Notes under the pieces: model-generated
Told to the model about the DNA's origin: nothing
Seen by the model: only the letters and a program-made list of their open reading frames with translations
Database searches by the model: none
Program-made: the position numbers and the translations under genes
Source: Carposina sasakii
Taxonomy: Eukaryota > Arthropoda > Insecta > Lepidoptera > Carposinidae
NCBI GenBank assembly: GCA_014607495.2
Contig: CP053171.1
Location: forward strand, 1,860,001-1,924,000
Direction: 5' to 3'
DNA: 64,000 nucleotides
Shown here: positions 23,807 to 35,391 of the stretch, piece after piece
Position numbering within the stretch: the stretch's first letter is position 1
Layout: every line of letters begins with the position of its first letter

Positions 23807-24017
23807 ACTAGCTGTTGCCCGCTACTCCGTCCGCGTGGACTGCAGAAAAACAAAATGTCGAAATTATCCGAGATAAAAATATTTTATGATAAAAAGTATC
23901 CTGTTACTCCTAATACTGTAAGAATACCTATACAAAGTTTCATGATGATCGATTGAGTAGTTTTGGCGTGAAAGAGTAAAAAACATCCCTACTTTCATTT
24001 TATAATATTAGTAAGGA
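23807..24017 (-). mobile_element. Hel-like element (copy of 10268-10478)
   Basis: Same ACTAGCTGTTGCCCGC start and ATTAGTAAGGA end. A 136-codon plus-strand frame that runs into it is a chance frame. Confidence 0.65.
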
Positions 24018-24021
24018 ATTC

Positions 24022-24262
24022 GCCACGTGGTGCCGGCAGAGTAGAATTCGTACCACCCCATGTCTGCCGGTGGGTATCGTACCGGAGGTGGGCAGCAGCG
24101 CCTCCCGTGTTGACAACATAGTCCAAAATACAAACTGCGGTCACCAACCCGCCTGCCCAGCGTGGTGACTATGGGCAATTACCCCCCATGGCAGTCTTGT
24201 GGCGTGCCCTGGGGAGGCCTACGTCCAGCAGTGGACTGCAATAGGCTGATAATGATGACGAT
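24022..24262 (+). repeat. R-A repeat (copy of 10483-10725)
   Basis: Nearly identical to copy 1, including the same internal deletion. Confidence 0.8.
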
Positions 24263-25130
24263 GAAGGAAGTAAGGATTATCCTGTCCATCTTGTATCTTA
24301 ACGGATCTGTTACGTATTAAGCCAATAGGCTTTCTAATATATTAAATAAATATATAGCATGATAAGATAATGAAATGATAATTTCATTTATATTGCAGCT
24401 TAATATCGTAAAAGTGAACTAAAGAACTCCCCTGACTTTTGAGTTTGTACTCATATGAGCTAAAAAAAGTCTTGCCACTTATCTCTTTTAGAGGGACAGA
24501 TCCTCTATGCTGAACGTGACTGAAGGATCTTTTTCGTGATTTATATAGGTAGGTATATCTAGAAGGCATATTAAATAACACGTCCACAATAACAAACCAT
24601 TAGGCATTTTTAAAGGTATGGTTATGGGAGATAATGTCTAGCACTTTATCTGCTTAATTAACCGCGTTTGGTTATGTTAGAACTATTAAAATAACAAAAC
24701 ATGTTCCGAGCGAACGAAGCGAGCGTGTCGACCAAGTCCTAGACGGTTTTTTTTTTGTTTATCATAATGTTTGCATTTTTGGAATGTTATGTTATTCAAT
24801 ATGCTTATTACATATACTAGTACCTACTAACAGTACTGTTTTTACTATGCATTTATCAGCTTTATGGTAATCTACTAATATACCATAACTGTGCAGAATT
24901 AGGTGGTAAGCATTGTAAGAAACCTAATCAATCTGTTACATTGTTTTGATAATGAAGTCCCAAGAAAAGGGCGCTAGTGTCTATGTGATTGATTTACTGT
25001 TTCATGTTTTTTTATGAAGTTATAGGATAAACCTGAGGCACGTCATTAGTGAACGCAATAATGCTAGCCACCATAATTATTTGGAAATACATTTTCAATG
25101 CGTAGTAAGTTTAATCTATATCTATACTAA

Positions 25131-26410
25131 TATTATAAAGAGGTTAAACTTTGATTGTTTGTTTGTTTATTTGCAGCGAATAGGCTCCGAAACTACTGGA
25201 ACGATTTAAAAAAATCTTCCACCGTTAGAATCCTTATTGGACCTGGATAAACATAGGCTATAAGAATTTCCCGATATTCCCACGGGAAGGCGACCAACGG
25301 GAATTCTATATTTTTTACGAAAACCGCTATACATATGAAGCTGAAATCGGGTATATAAAATATGTTCATTGGGGACAGCAAGGGAGGACTAAAAACGGAT
25401 TTCCCGAAATTCCCACAGGAAGGGGACAAACGGAAATTCATAATTTTTACGACAACCGCTATACATATGAAGCTGAAATTGGGCATATATGTTCATTTGG
25501 AACCCCGAGGAAGCACTAGGAATGGATTTCCCGAAATTCCCACGGGAACGGGACAAACGGGAATTAATTTTTTTACGACAACCGCGATACATACGTATTT
25601 GAAATCAGACCTGTACGTTCATTAGGGACTGCGAGGGAGCGCTAAGAACGGATTTCCCGAAATTCTCACTGGAAGGGGACAAACGGGAATTCCAAATTTT
25701 TACGAACACCGCTATATGTATGAAGCTGAAATCGGATTAGGGACTACGAGGAAGCACTAAGAATGGATTTCCAAAAATTCCCACGGGAAGAGGACTAACT
25801 GGAATTTTTTTTTTTACAAAAACCGCTGTACATGTGAAGCTATAATCGGACATATATGTTCTTTAGGGACTGCGGGGAAGCACTAAAAACGGATTTCCCG
25901 AAATTCCCACGGGAAGGGACAAACGGGGATTCCAAATTTTTACGAAAACTGCTATTTGTATGAAGCTGAAATTGGTTTAGGAACTACAAGGAAGCACTAA
26001 GTACGGATTTCCCGAAATTCACGGGAAGGGGACCAACGGAAATTATTTTTTTTTTTTACGAAAACGGCTCCACATATGAATCTGAAATTGGGCATATATT
26101 ATAAAATTATTAATAAAGAAAATGGAAAAAATTCTTCACCCGAGTGGGAATCGAACCCACGACCACTGCAAACCGTGCCAGTCGCTCTAACCACTAGGGA
26201 ACTAACGGGAATTTAAAATTTTTACGAAAACCGCTATTTTTACGAAGCTGAAATCGGATTAGGGACTATGAGGAAGCTCTAAGAACGGATTTACAGAAAT
26301 TCCCACGGGAAGGGGACCACGGGATTTTTACGAAAACCGCTGTACCTACATATGAAGTTGTAGCTAATGTACTGATATGTACCGAAGCGAAGCGAGGGCG
26401 GGCCACTAGA
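25131..26410 (+). mobile_element. Helitron-like element with minisatellite (copy of 11579-12866)
   Basis: Same termini (5' TCTATACTAATATTATAAAG) and the same number and order of array units. The terminal CTAGT is CTAGA here. Confidence 0.75.
26101..26203 (-). repeat. tRNA-derived SINE in minisatellite (copy of 12560-12657)
   Basis: Identical insertion site; B box GGGTTCGATTCCCA on the minus strand. Confidence 0.75.
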
Positions 26411-26605
26411 GATAGATAAATAGATTTAAATACATCTTAATATAAGCTAAACTCCGACCGTGTTATAAAAAAAAAAACAAAAGTTATTTTATACAAACGA
26501 AATCTAAATTTGACTATTTATTAATTTTGCTGTCAAACCTCACGTTATACGAGGATTTAACTTTATGCGCAGTTCTGTACTAACTACCATTACGTAGGTT
26601 AGACA

Positions 26606-26765
26606 AAGTAACATTATATCCCGATCGGAGCGATAGAAGTTCGTTATCGAAACGTATACTCTAATAGGAGGCCTTCATTTTCACGGTCGCCTAATCACGT
26701 CAAAAACTCGAACCGTTGTTAATGGAAATGTTCAACAACGAATATCAATGCGAAATAATGTTACG
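26606..26765. mobile_element. Small TIR element present only in copy 2
   Basis: Bounded by GTAACATTAT on the left and AATAATGTTAC on the right. Its body (AGGAGGCCTTCATTTTCACG and AACGAATATCAATGCGAAAT) resembles 60418-60560. Copy 1 has a different sequence here (about 13042-13128). Confidence 0.55.
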
Positions 26766-26960
26766 TAATCTAAACAGCAAATTAGTGATTAAAATATATA
26801 TTAGCAACCCGCCCGGCTTCGCACGGATGCAATGCTGATACTACACATATAAACCTTCCTTTTAAATCACTCTATATAAAAACCGAATCGAAATCCGTTG
26901 CGTAGTTCAAAAGATCTAAGCATACTAAAAGACAGCAGATAGCGGGAAGCATCTATTATA

Positions 26961-27219
26961 CTATGTTCATCATCATCAGCCTATTATTGCAGTCTGGACG
27001 TAGGCCTCCCCCAGGGCACGCCACAAGACTGCCATGGGGGGTATTTGCCCATAGTCACCACGCTGGGCAGGCGGGTTGGTGACCGCAGTTTGTATTTTGT
27101 ACTATGTTGTCAACACGGGACGCTGCTGCCCACCTTCCGGAAACCCTTAATCAATTCGTACGATACCCACGGGCAGGCATGGGGTGGTACGAATTCTACT
27201 CTGCCGGCACCACGCGGCC
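26961..27219 (-). repeat. R-A repeat, antisense (copy of 13306-13563)
   Basis: Lacks a few bases of TCCACTGC near its start, otherwise the same. Confidence 0.8.
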
Positions 27220-29158
27220 ATGATATACGATAAAGTAATGTCAGTGGATATTAAATGTAAAGCTCATAATAAAACAACAATTTCAAGTTGCACCACTGCT
27301 ACAGTTAGGCTGTGGTGCAGTCATACATCAATTTAATAAGTTCGCCCGTCAATACAGCGAGTTCGGTGACAGGGTGTTATGAAAGGGTAGTTAATGTAGG
27401 GTTAATGTCGTGTAACAAGAGTGGCTTTCGCAAAACAATGCTTATTAAAAAGATATTAAGGGGCTGAAAGATTTTGTTGGTATTTTTTTAACCTGCCCTT
27501 GGGATTTATACTCGTATACCTACTTAGTGGTAACTTTACCCTTGATGGTAGGCTCTCTGGTGAGATATGGTAGCATTTTTCGATGGAACAAAATATATAT
27601 TTGTTTAAAGATAATTTACTTATAATTAACGATTCTACATTAACTAGTAAGCCTCTATGACCTCTGCACGCTTTATTTACAAAAAAAATCTTATTCTTAT
27701 TCTTTATTGTACACATACAATTGTATACAGACAGAAATTATGAAAGAAAATGTACAAAGGCGTGCTTATTTCTGAAAGAGATTTCTTCCAGCAAACCATT
27801 TGGGAAAGTGATAATTAAATATAAAAGGTAGATATGCGTGTACACAGAATCTATAATAAAACTTGAATTAATCAAATAGATACCCTAATCTATTCAATAA
27901 AATTAATAAAATATACCTACATAAACATACATAAATATCTATTAATAAATATAGGTATATCAGACAGACTCATTTCTAATGAAGCGAGAGGTAATTCTTT
28001 AAATTTTTCTTAAATGTACGAGTAGCAACAGTTTGGCAATCTCTCACACGCAATCTTCCTCAAAACTTAGATTTCATGTAAATGGGAATACGGAAAACAT
28101 TCTGTAGACCACGCAGATGCAATAGCTAGTACAAAATAAATTCAATAGTACAGGCTCATGAACGAGATTGAATCCACGCCATCTGACTAGAAAGCGCAAA
28201 TCACATCTAATAGGCTATACCTATATTATAATATTAAATATATATAAAATCGGCCCTAAATCAAATTAAGATTAGTTGCATACTTAATACTTTATTCTAT
28301 GATTTTAGTTTTTTTGCAAGGCTTAGATAAATAATAACCTTTAAGATTAAAAGTAATCAAGTTTAGGTATGTTTTATTTACTTGCGGTTTTTTTTTATCA
28401 TAATAAAACACTTATGAAAATGTATTTTGAATCACAGTGATTTACTTTTGAATTAATATGTTTCTAAGTATGCAGAAGATTGTGCAGAATATTATTTCAA
28501 TTACCTATTTTGTCTACTTGCCAGGTATTTAGCTTATATTATATCAGAATAATAGATAAAGAAGCGGACGGACGCTAGTTCAAAAAATATTTCAGCTGGC
28601 ACCGTACTGAAAGTCATTAGTCAGAGTGTTTTTTCATATATATTTTGCTAATGCTTTTTCTGAATCAGTCTGTTCAATCTGTAAATTATATAACCTGATT
28701 ACATTATGTAAAAAAATCAATATAAAAAATTATTTGTTAAAATCAAAAGGCATTAACCATCGCACATCGAAAGATAAATTGTTTCGGGTATGTTGTGAAG
28801 CTAAAAAATAATCTAGGGGTTACGTAATTACGTAAGTTTTTAAAATAATTATACTTTATTTTATTAACGTTTAAAATAAACGAGTATTTATCAGGCATGA
28901 TTGATAAATATTCGTTTATTTTATCATTAATAAAATAGCGCTACAGACTAAAATTAAACAAAACACCTTACCGCAATGACTATGTTAAAAAAATATTCTT
29001 AAATACTCACCAGAAAAAAAAGCAGTCCGAATAAAACCGTTCACAAAAATCACTTCACTCACTCACATCCAAGATCCTCTCGTATGTAATACGCGGGTAA
29101 CAGACGTGCGCTCTGTGCGGCGGACAGACTCGGACTGGGCTCGAATGGGTATAGATAG
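27220..29158. other. Intergenic end of copy 2
   Basis: Holds the antisense LINE tail at about 27672-27815, otherwise no recognised features; collinear with 13564-15501. Confidence 0.5.
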
Positions 29159-29236
29159 TTAGCCTAAGTGAGCCTAGTCAGCTTGCAGGTCAAAATTGGT
29201 GTACTGCGGCCTATGAGCAAATAGTTTGATCAGTGT

Positions 29237-29284
29237 ATGGTTAAAAAAAGAAAGTTCGTTTGGAAGAAGCAGTGGATCAGAAGG
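29237..29284 (+). CDS. Possible first exon of a PIF/Harbinger-like (HARBI1/ALP1-type) gene
   Basis: ATG at 29237 opens a 16-codon frame, MVKKRKFVWKKQWIRR, followed directly by a consensus 5' splice site GTAAGT at 29285. Harbinger transposases and their domesticated relatives commonly begin with a basic stretch then W-x-x-x-W-I-x-R-R, which is the basis of the suggestion. No continuing exon is found nearby. The splice site lies in the terminus of a small foldback element, so it may be coincidental. Alternative: a chance frame. Confidence 0.2.
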
Positions 29285-29394
29285 GTAAGTACGAAACTCT
29301 CGATAGTCCGTAAAGCTAGCGTCAAACTGTCAAATCATAGATTTTGCTAGCGAGTCGCTAGCGTTACGCCGCGTAAAAAGGTTCGTGCTTACCC
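29283..29394. mobile_element. Small foldback element
   Basis: The left end GGGTAAGTACGAA and the right end TTCGTGCTTACCC are inverted repeats with one mismatch, about 112 bp overall. The interior has GCTAGCG repeats. It sits between two direct copies of a 40-bp sequence (29199-29240 and 29453-29491). Confidence 0.5.
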
Positions 29395-29452
29395 CACAGT
29401 AAACATTAGCACACTCTTACTTGTAAGATAATATAAAATTATTAATAAATTT

Positions 29453-30042
29453 GTGTACTGCGGCCTTTGGGCAACTTGTTTGATCAGTAGTCAAGCTTAC
29501 TATAAGTTAATGTTTTTAACTGATATTAAGTTTAACCCTAGGAGTAGGTAATTGTGTTCTGTGGTTTAACCACTTAGCGGTGATTATTAGAGACCATGAG
29601 AGACTTTCCAGCTGCTTGAAGCTGCTGATTTAGGGGTATTTTTACCCGACTGCGCGACGTAAAGGAGTGGTAATGTGTTTAACAGACTATGTATGTAAGT
29701 ATGTATGTATATTCATTTGAAGCACTATACAGACAAAACGCCTGGGCCGATTTTTATGATTCACACGTCAATCGATTCCTCTTAGTCCGGCAAGTGTCAC
29801 TAAAAACATGACGTGAAAATCCAATTTGGCGACTACTAGACGCCAATATTTATTTTATTAATTTAATATTTTATTTCTTTCAGTATGTAGTATTTATTCC
29901 ATAATAATATTACTTATATAATTCTAGACCACTGGACATCTAAGTGCTTGTTTTTATCTTCTCAAATTTTTTTTTTATCATTACATAGTTTGGTTCTTTT
30001 TTTACGCAGTCGGGCTTTTTAGCTTTAGTAATCACAATAGTC
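29453..30042. other. Intergenic, short repeats
   Basis: Second copy of TGTACTGCGGCCT..TTTGATCAGT at 29453-29491. At 29915-30010 there is a repeat with TCTAGACCACTGGACATC and GCAGTCGGGCTTTTT, also found at 52750-52982. No gene. Confidence 0.5.
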
Positions 30043-30212
30043 ACGGCTGTGGTCCCGAAATGGAGTAGCCAGAAGCCAGATCATATGGGAGCTTCCACAG
30101 CCACGTTGCGTGGACAGATGCAAATTATCAGTGACAAGTTGCTTATCACCTGAAAAAATGCCTGAAGTCAGAGATGCAGCTTATGTCTAGTAAAGCTCCG
30201 CATCATCACATG
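30043..30212 (-). repeat. R-C repeat, antisense
   Basis: Contains ACGGCTGTGGTCCCGAAATG, CCACAGCCACGTTG, GACAAGTTGCTTATCACCTG and AGTAAAGCTCCGCATCATCA. Confidence 0.7.
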
Positions 30213-30227
30213 AAAAATATAAAAACT

Positions 30228-30489
30228 ACAGGCCGTAACAAAAGGGGTATGTTAAGCGAAAAGCTATGTAAATAGCCCACTAAAAGGAACCTACCTACAA
30301 AATTTCAGACTCGAAATCACAAGTTTATTTTTCAAATAGTATGGAGAATTTCTAGACAACTCGGGAATGTTCATACAATCTTGAAAAATAAACATGTGAT
30401 TTCGAGGCTCAAATTTTGTAGACAGGTTCTCTACAGTGGGCTATTTACTTAGCTTTTCGCTTAACATACCATTTTGTTACATCCTGTAT
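30228..30489. mobile_element. Palindromic MITE, P copy 3
   Basis: Arms ACAGGCCGTAACAAAAGGGG and CATACCATTTTGTTACATCC; TA at the flanks. Confidence 0.8.
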
Positions 30490-30592
30490 GTGCATGTTTG
30501 AATTCCTTTTTTAATACATTCTTTTGACAGCCATGTTCAATAGTGCAACTAAAACAATGGAGTTTAAAATATTTTTTTAATTTTAATAATTA

Positions 30593-30723
30593 TCATGGGG
30601 AAGACCTAGGAAAAGATGGAGGGACGACCTGGATAAGTTTCTGCCGGATTGGGCCACTATGGAACAAGACAAGTGTGGGCTCAAATGGGGTAGGCCTTTG
30701 CCCAGCAGTGGGACACAGCATAG
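30593..30723 (+). pseudogene. LINE (RTE-type) C-terminus remnant
   Basis: One frame reads SWGRPRKRWRDDLDKFLPDW and then, after a +1 shift near 30683, EAFAQQWDTA followed by TAG. The G-R-P-x-K-R-W-R-D-D-L motif followed by a terminal E-A-F/Y-x-Q-Q-W-D is the conserved end of RTE-type endonuclease/reverse transcriptase proteins. 5'-truncated and frameshifted. A shorter antisense relative is at 47508-47575. Confidence 0.7.
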
Positions 30724-31178
30724 GCTATTAAAAAAAAAAACTATCAAAAAGTTTTCCATTAAAACTTAATTCCCATTAAGCACTTGATGCAATTGGATCA
30801 TTGAACTCTGACCCATCAAATCCATTTTTAAACCCCGATTTACACGTGTTGCAATTAACTAATGAATTTAGTAGTGGTTGCCATATTTGTAGCGTATATT
30901 TTACATAAATTATTACTTCTTTACTAGGTTTTCGCCAGCGACTTCGTCTGCGTTAATTTTGTCACCTTTTACTATTTTTACCATTAACTATTTTATTTTG
31001 GAAAATGCTGATATTGCTATGAACTTAATTTATGAGTATGAATTCGGAATTTGATGGAAAATTTTTAATCTAATTTTTTTTTACCCCTTTAGGGTTACAG
31101 TTTTTTAAAATACCTAGTGGACCTATACGTTACAAAAGGAAGCTAGGTTTCAAATTTCAAGTTTTTACCACATACTAT
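30724..31178. other. Intergenic with decayed Hel-like block
   Basis: ACTAGGTTTTCGCCAGCGAC and TTCGTCTGCGTTAATTTTG at about 30925 look like the antisense 3' end of a Hel-like element; nothing else recognised. Confidence 0.45.
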
Positions 31179-31446
31179 TGGCCGCGTGGTGCCGGCAGAG
31201 TAGAATTCGTACCACCCCGTGTGTGCCCGTGGGCATCGTACGAGGCGATTAAGGGTTTCCGGGAGGTGGGCAGCAGCGCCTCCCGTGTTGACAACATAGT
31301 CCAAAATACAAACTAAGGTCACCAACCCGCCTGCCCAGCGTGGTGACTATGGACAAAACCCCCCTGTGGCAGTAACCTTATGGCGTACCCTGGGGGAGGC
31401 CTACGTCCAGCAGTGGACTGCAATAGGCTGATGATGATGATGATGA
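31179..31446 (+). repeat. R-A repeat, full copy
   Basis: Starts TGGCCGCGTGGTGCCGGCAG. Its end reads GEAYVQQWTAIG and stop, followed by the tail GATGATGATGATGA, tying R-A to RTE-type LINEs. Confidence 0.85.
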
Positions 31447-31502
31447 CTACATTATTATGCGATTACGGCTGTGCGCGCGTCTTTATGTCAGTGGTCATCT
31501 AT

Positions 31503-31756
31503 TATATAGGGTGTAACAAAAGGGGTATGTTAAGCGAAAAGCTATGCAAATAGCCCACTATAGAGAACCTATCTACAAAATTTGAGACTCGAAATCACAT
31601 GTTTATTTTTCAAGATAGTATAGAGAATTCTTAAATGTCTCAGGAATTTCCATACAATCTTGAAAAATAAACATGTGATTTCGAGTCTCAAATTTTGTAC
31701 TGAGGTTCCCTATAGTGGGCTATTTGCATAGAATTACGCTTAACACACCCTGTATA
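31503..31756. mobile_element. Palindromic MITE, P copy 4
   Basis: Arms TAGGGTGTAACAAAAGGGGT and ACGCTTAACACACCCTGTA; TA flanks. The right arm has lost the TTTTGTTA block. Confidence 0.8.
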
Positions 31757-32298
31757 GATTTCACGTTTTTTTTTTAAATACAGAGCATATGAAAACTCCG
31801 CGTACAATAGGTATACATTTTCTATGGGTACCTAGAAGTGTTAAAAACATTCCAAAATATTCGTAGCACGATTCTCTTTGCGTAGCACTGCTACGGCGTA
31901 GCGCGACCAGTCGTAGAACGGCTACGCATTATTTGGCCTTAGTGATAAGTGTTTTTAGAAATGCTTTTTATTTCTACTATATCTTTAGAAATAAATAATG
32001 TTTGGTAGGGTAGGTACTGACTTAAATAAGTACCCAAACCAAGGATAAAATGTTAAAATAAATTAAACTAAAGAACATAATAAAGTATCAAATACTGAGA
32101 AATAATGCATTTTTCATAAGCAGCAGCGCCTTCTTATGTCGATATTAATATGATTAATTGAAAAAAGTTACACAGTGTTTAGTTTACTAAGATTTGCTAA
32201 TATACTTATAAATTTATAAATAAATAAATAAAAATACTTTAGTAAGGCTCCCGATAAATAGACTCGTTATTTTGAGCACTCGGCTTGTTTATATTTAA
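31757..32298. other. Intergenic
   Basis: An imperfect inverted stretch rich in CTACGGCGTAGC is at about 31875-31930. No gene recognised. Confidence 0.45.
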
Positions 32299-32518
32299 AC
32301 TAGTGGACACCTCGCGACAAAATGTCGAATTTATCCGGGATAAAAATATTTTCCCGGGATAAAAAGTAGCCTATGTGTTAATCCAGGGTGCCAGCTAACT
32401 CCGTACAGAATTTTATTAAAATCGCTCAAGCCGTTTTTACGTGAAAGAGTAACAAACATCCATCCATCCATCCATCCGTTCATACTTACAAACTTTCGCG
32501 TTTATAATATTAGTAGGA
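32299..32518 (-). mobile_element. Hel-like element
   Basis: ACTAGTGGACACCTCGCGAC at one end and TTTATAATATTAGTAGGA at the other, with GCCGTTTTTACGTGAAAGAG and CCATCCATCCATCC inside. Confidence 0.7.
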
Positions 32519-32569
32519 TAGATAGTAGGATTTCTTTTAGATAAATAATAAAATACACGGTGCTGACGC

Positions 32570-32770
32570 GGGGCTTCACTAGAATACATCAGCTGCATCT
32601 CCTTCCGTGTATGGCGTAAGAGTCGACTAAGGAACTCATAGACGTTATCTCGGGAGATGTGCTAACAACATATAACTTACCTTTAACATCAGTACCCGTT
32701 GTGCTAAACGTGGCTTTAGGATCTCCTTGGTAAACCTGTAGTTCTGGCTACCCTATTTAGGAGACACAGC
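32570..32770 (+). repeat. R-C repeat, good copy
   Basis: Contains GGGGCTTCACTAGAATACAT, GCTGCATCTCCTTCCGTGTA, AAGAGTCGACTAAGGAACTC, GTGCTAAACGTGGC and TAGTTCTGGCTACCC. Confidence 0.7.
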
Positions 32771-33132
32771 CGAGTATATGATCATACATTTCAAATAGTT
32801 TAGTTATAAGAACCTTAGTTGAAATCAACTGCTGCATTTTCTTATTTTGACCGTAAAAATTACCGCATTATAGTTCTTCTATAGTATCAGCCAAAAACCT
32901 CGCTTATCGCATCTGGACCGTACTGCCTCGGAATAAAGGTCAGTGCCAATGAAAATCAATATGGCGGGAGATAAAATATTCAGCGAACGTTTCCGAGTAA
33001 TCGACTTGAAACATATCGATGGCATCGATTGCGAGTAATCGAGTAAATAACTTATCGCTAAGTTCGGAGAAGTCAAGCTGGTGGTTAGAAAAATTGTAGG
33101 TAAGGCTCCATTACATGATATACGAGTATTAT
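32771..33132. other. Intergenic, nothing recognised
   Basis: The 97-codon minus-strand frame here has no recognisable motif and runs into the adjacent foldback element; not accepted as a gene. Confidence 0.45.
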
Positions 33133-33278
33133 GGTCGATTCCGGCAGTCACACTTAAACCTAAATGTAACATTAGTCCTACCTGTCCTTTTCTCTCTCAG
33201 CCATTTATGTTAAGAACGGAGAGAGATAGACCTGACTAAAATTAGGTTTAGGTTTAAGTGTGACTGCCGGAATCGACC
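33133..33278. mobile_element. Foldback MITE, about 146 bp
   Basis: GGTCGATTCCGGCAGTCACA and TGTGACTGCCGGAATCGACC are perfect inverted ends that extend imperfectly through TTAAACCTAA and a CTCTCTC/GAGAGAG inner arm. Nearly the whole element can fold as one hairpin. Confidence 0.85.
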
Positions 33279-33343
33279 CTATTATTGTCTTTAACATTCA
33301 AGTGCAATTTGTTGAATGCAATTAAGGTATAAGTGGGTTAGAC

Positions 33344-33600
33344 TTAGGACCCAAAGTCAACCTCACCTGCCCGTGGTGCAGCCTGCTATTTAACGGAGGA
33401 GGCTCTGACGCTAAATAGCTTACAATACCTATTTAGAATGGCACGCAAATATTTCCTATTGAATATATGCACGAAAAGCGGCGGTAGGCTCACGTGTAAC
33501 GTGGGACTTAATAAGTTAACCGGTGAAATGTGGGTATGTAATTTGCACACTTTTGTCTAACCTCTTTGGGGGAGAATGGGCGTGACTATAATATATGTAT
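33344..33600 (+). repeat. R-E repeat
   Basis: AACCTCACCTGCCCGTGGTG, TATTTAACGGAGGAGGCTCT, AAATGTGGGTATGTAATTTG and CTTTGGGGGAGAATGGGC as in 6639-6912. Confidence 0.75.
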
Positions 33601-34977
33601 ATAATTATTGATGTGCCATTATTGACTGGTAAAAACTTGAACAATGTGCGGTCTAGACATTGCCAGTTATTTGTTGCTTTAATAAATTTGTATGCAGCAG
33701 GCAAGAAAATGGCATCAAGTAAATGAGACTAAATGTACAGAATCTCATGCTGTCACATACACATACTATTGGGGTAGATAGAAACAAAAGATTATATTCT
33801 ATTGTTATCTTTATCAATCAATTATATAAAAACTGCGAAAGATATATCATCCCAACTAATATAATATGTTCGAAAATAGGTTTGTTTATTCATGCTTTAT
33901 TTACCCGACTATTCTTCTTGATTTTTTGCATACACATAGGTATAGTTAGAAGTACGAAGAACAACATAGGGTACATTTCATAGTCCACGCAGATAAATAC
34001 GCGGACAACAGCTAGTTTGTTACAATTCGTACACAACACGCTTACGTATTACGTATAAAAATAGCCAGGGAAATCCCCGGAAAGTAATTTCACATTCCAC
34101 ATCCTAGAGTAAAGCCTTTATAGAGGAAAAAGGAATCTATAAGCTTAGTGGGCTTAATATCCGTCGCGAGCGTCAGGATGTGTTAGATTTTAACATTTTG
34201 TTCACATTTTAGAATACACGATGTATTATACATAATATGGTAGACATTATGCTTTCATGTATGCATTTTGATGTGTACCTTTGTAATATAAAAATTTTGA
34301 CCCAGTGTCACTCTCACTATAAAGACGAATCGAAAACGATGCCTATCAAGCTTAAATGCGACAATCCGTTTTCGAAATTTTCCTGATAATGTAAATTTTT
34401 GTTTTAAAAATTCAAATTTATTTCCTATATAAGTAACTCTACTGTTGGTCATCGTTTGCAAAGAATAGAAAATATTTATTAAGCGAAATTACATGTAAAT
34501 AGACCACTACAGAGAACCTCCTCAAAGAATGCAAGAGACTTGAATTCAGATGTTAAATTTTTTCACGTAGTATAAAAAATAACGTACCCAGGAATATTTT
34601 CAAATGTTCACGAAAAAATCTTTGTAGATTTTCTTTGTAATGTAGATTTATCAAAAACAAAAAAAACTTATAATTATATTCCGGAAGCGAGGGCAAGAAA
34701 CACCAGTTATTAACATTATTAATTACTTATTCAGAGTTTAATAGAGGGATATTAAGCTATAGAAAATTGGGATTCGTAATCACATGTTTATTTTTCTACA
34801 TAAATACATAAAATCACGTCTCTTTTCCTGTGGGATAGGCAGTGATCACGGATCTCAGACATCCTTCGCTTCAACTGCTTCCTTATTCTCCATGCAAGAA
34901 CCTGAACAGAAAATCCTCAACTCAAAATAAATATTTCAGTTTGTCCCTCAAATTGTTCTCCACAGTTGACTGCTTAT
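33601..34977. other. Intergenic, Hel-like 3' end
   Basis: A Hel-like 3' terminus lies at about 33980-34015 (AGTCCACGCAG..CGGACAACAGCTAGT). A fragment with GACCCAGTGTCACTCTCAC is at 34298. No gene is supported; two short frames lack any motif. Confidence 0.45.
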
Positions 34978-35185
34978 ATGGGGTATAACAAAAGGGGTAT
35001 GTTAGCGAAATCTATGAATATAACCCACTATGAAGAACCTATGCACATTTGAGACTCGAAATCACATGTTGAAATCGAATGTTTATACAATCTTGAAAAA
35101 TAAATATGTTATTTCGAGTCTCGTGGATAGGTTCTTTATAGTGGGCTATATTCATAGTTTTTCGCATAACATAGGTACTCCTCGA
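34978..35185. mobile_element. Palindromic MITE, P copy 5, decayed
   Basis: GGGGTATAACAAAAGGGGTA with ATTTCGAGTCTC and GGGCTATATTCATAG; the right outer arm is lost after CGCATAACATAGG. Confidence 0.65.
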
Positions 35186-35391
35186 TATGTATACTATACA
35201 CTGTACCTATAAAGCTTTTCAATAACATTCTGAGATTCCCATTTTGGTTGAGCCAATAAAGTAGTTTGTCTATTTATAACAAAGGCGGAGGAAGCAAAGA
35301 GAATGGAGTAGAGCAACCGCAGCCCTTCACACGTCCGTCTTCTGTCAAGTGTTAGTAGGGCTGCTACTGGGATTTTTATACTATTAAAAAA

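Larger units (their letters stand above)
16003..29158 (+). repeat. Large direct duplication, copy 2 (13,156 bp)
   Basis: Aligns in order with 2509-15501. The first few kilobases have many single-base losses relative to copy 1, for example CGAGCGCTGTTGCGCGACGC against CGAGCGCTTGTTGCGCGCACGC. Real structural differences also exist: a 37-bp insertion at 22404-22440 and a replaced block at about 26576-26770. After 29158 the sequence continues as unique DNA. Confidence 0.95.

Noticed and set aside
23466..23876. 136-codon plus-strand frame
   Set aside because: Runs from non-repeat DNA into a Hel-like element, and the copy-1 counterpart is interrupted.
32879..33172. 97-codon minus-strand frame
   Set aside because: Starts inside the foldback MITE at 33133-33278 and has no recognisable domain.
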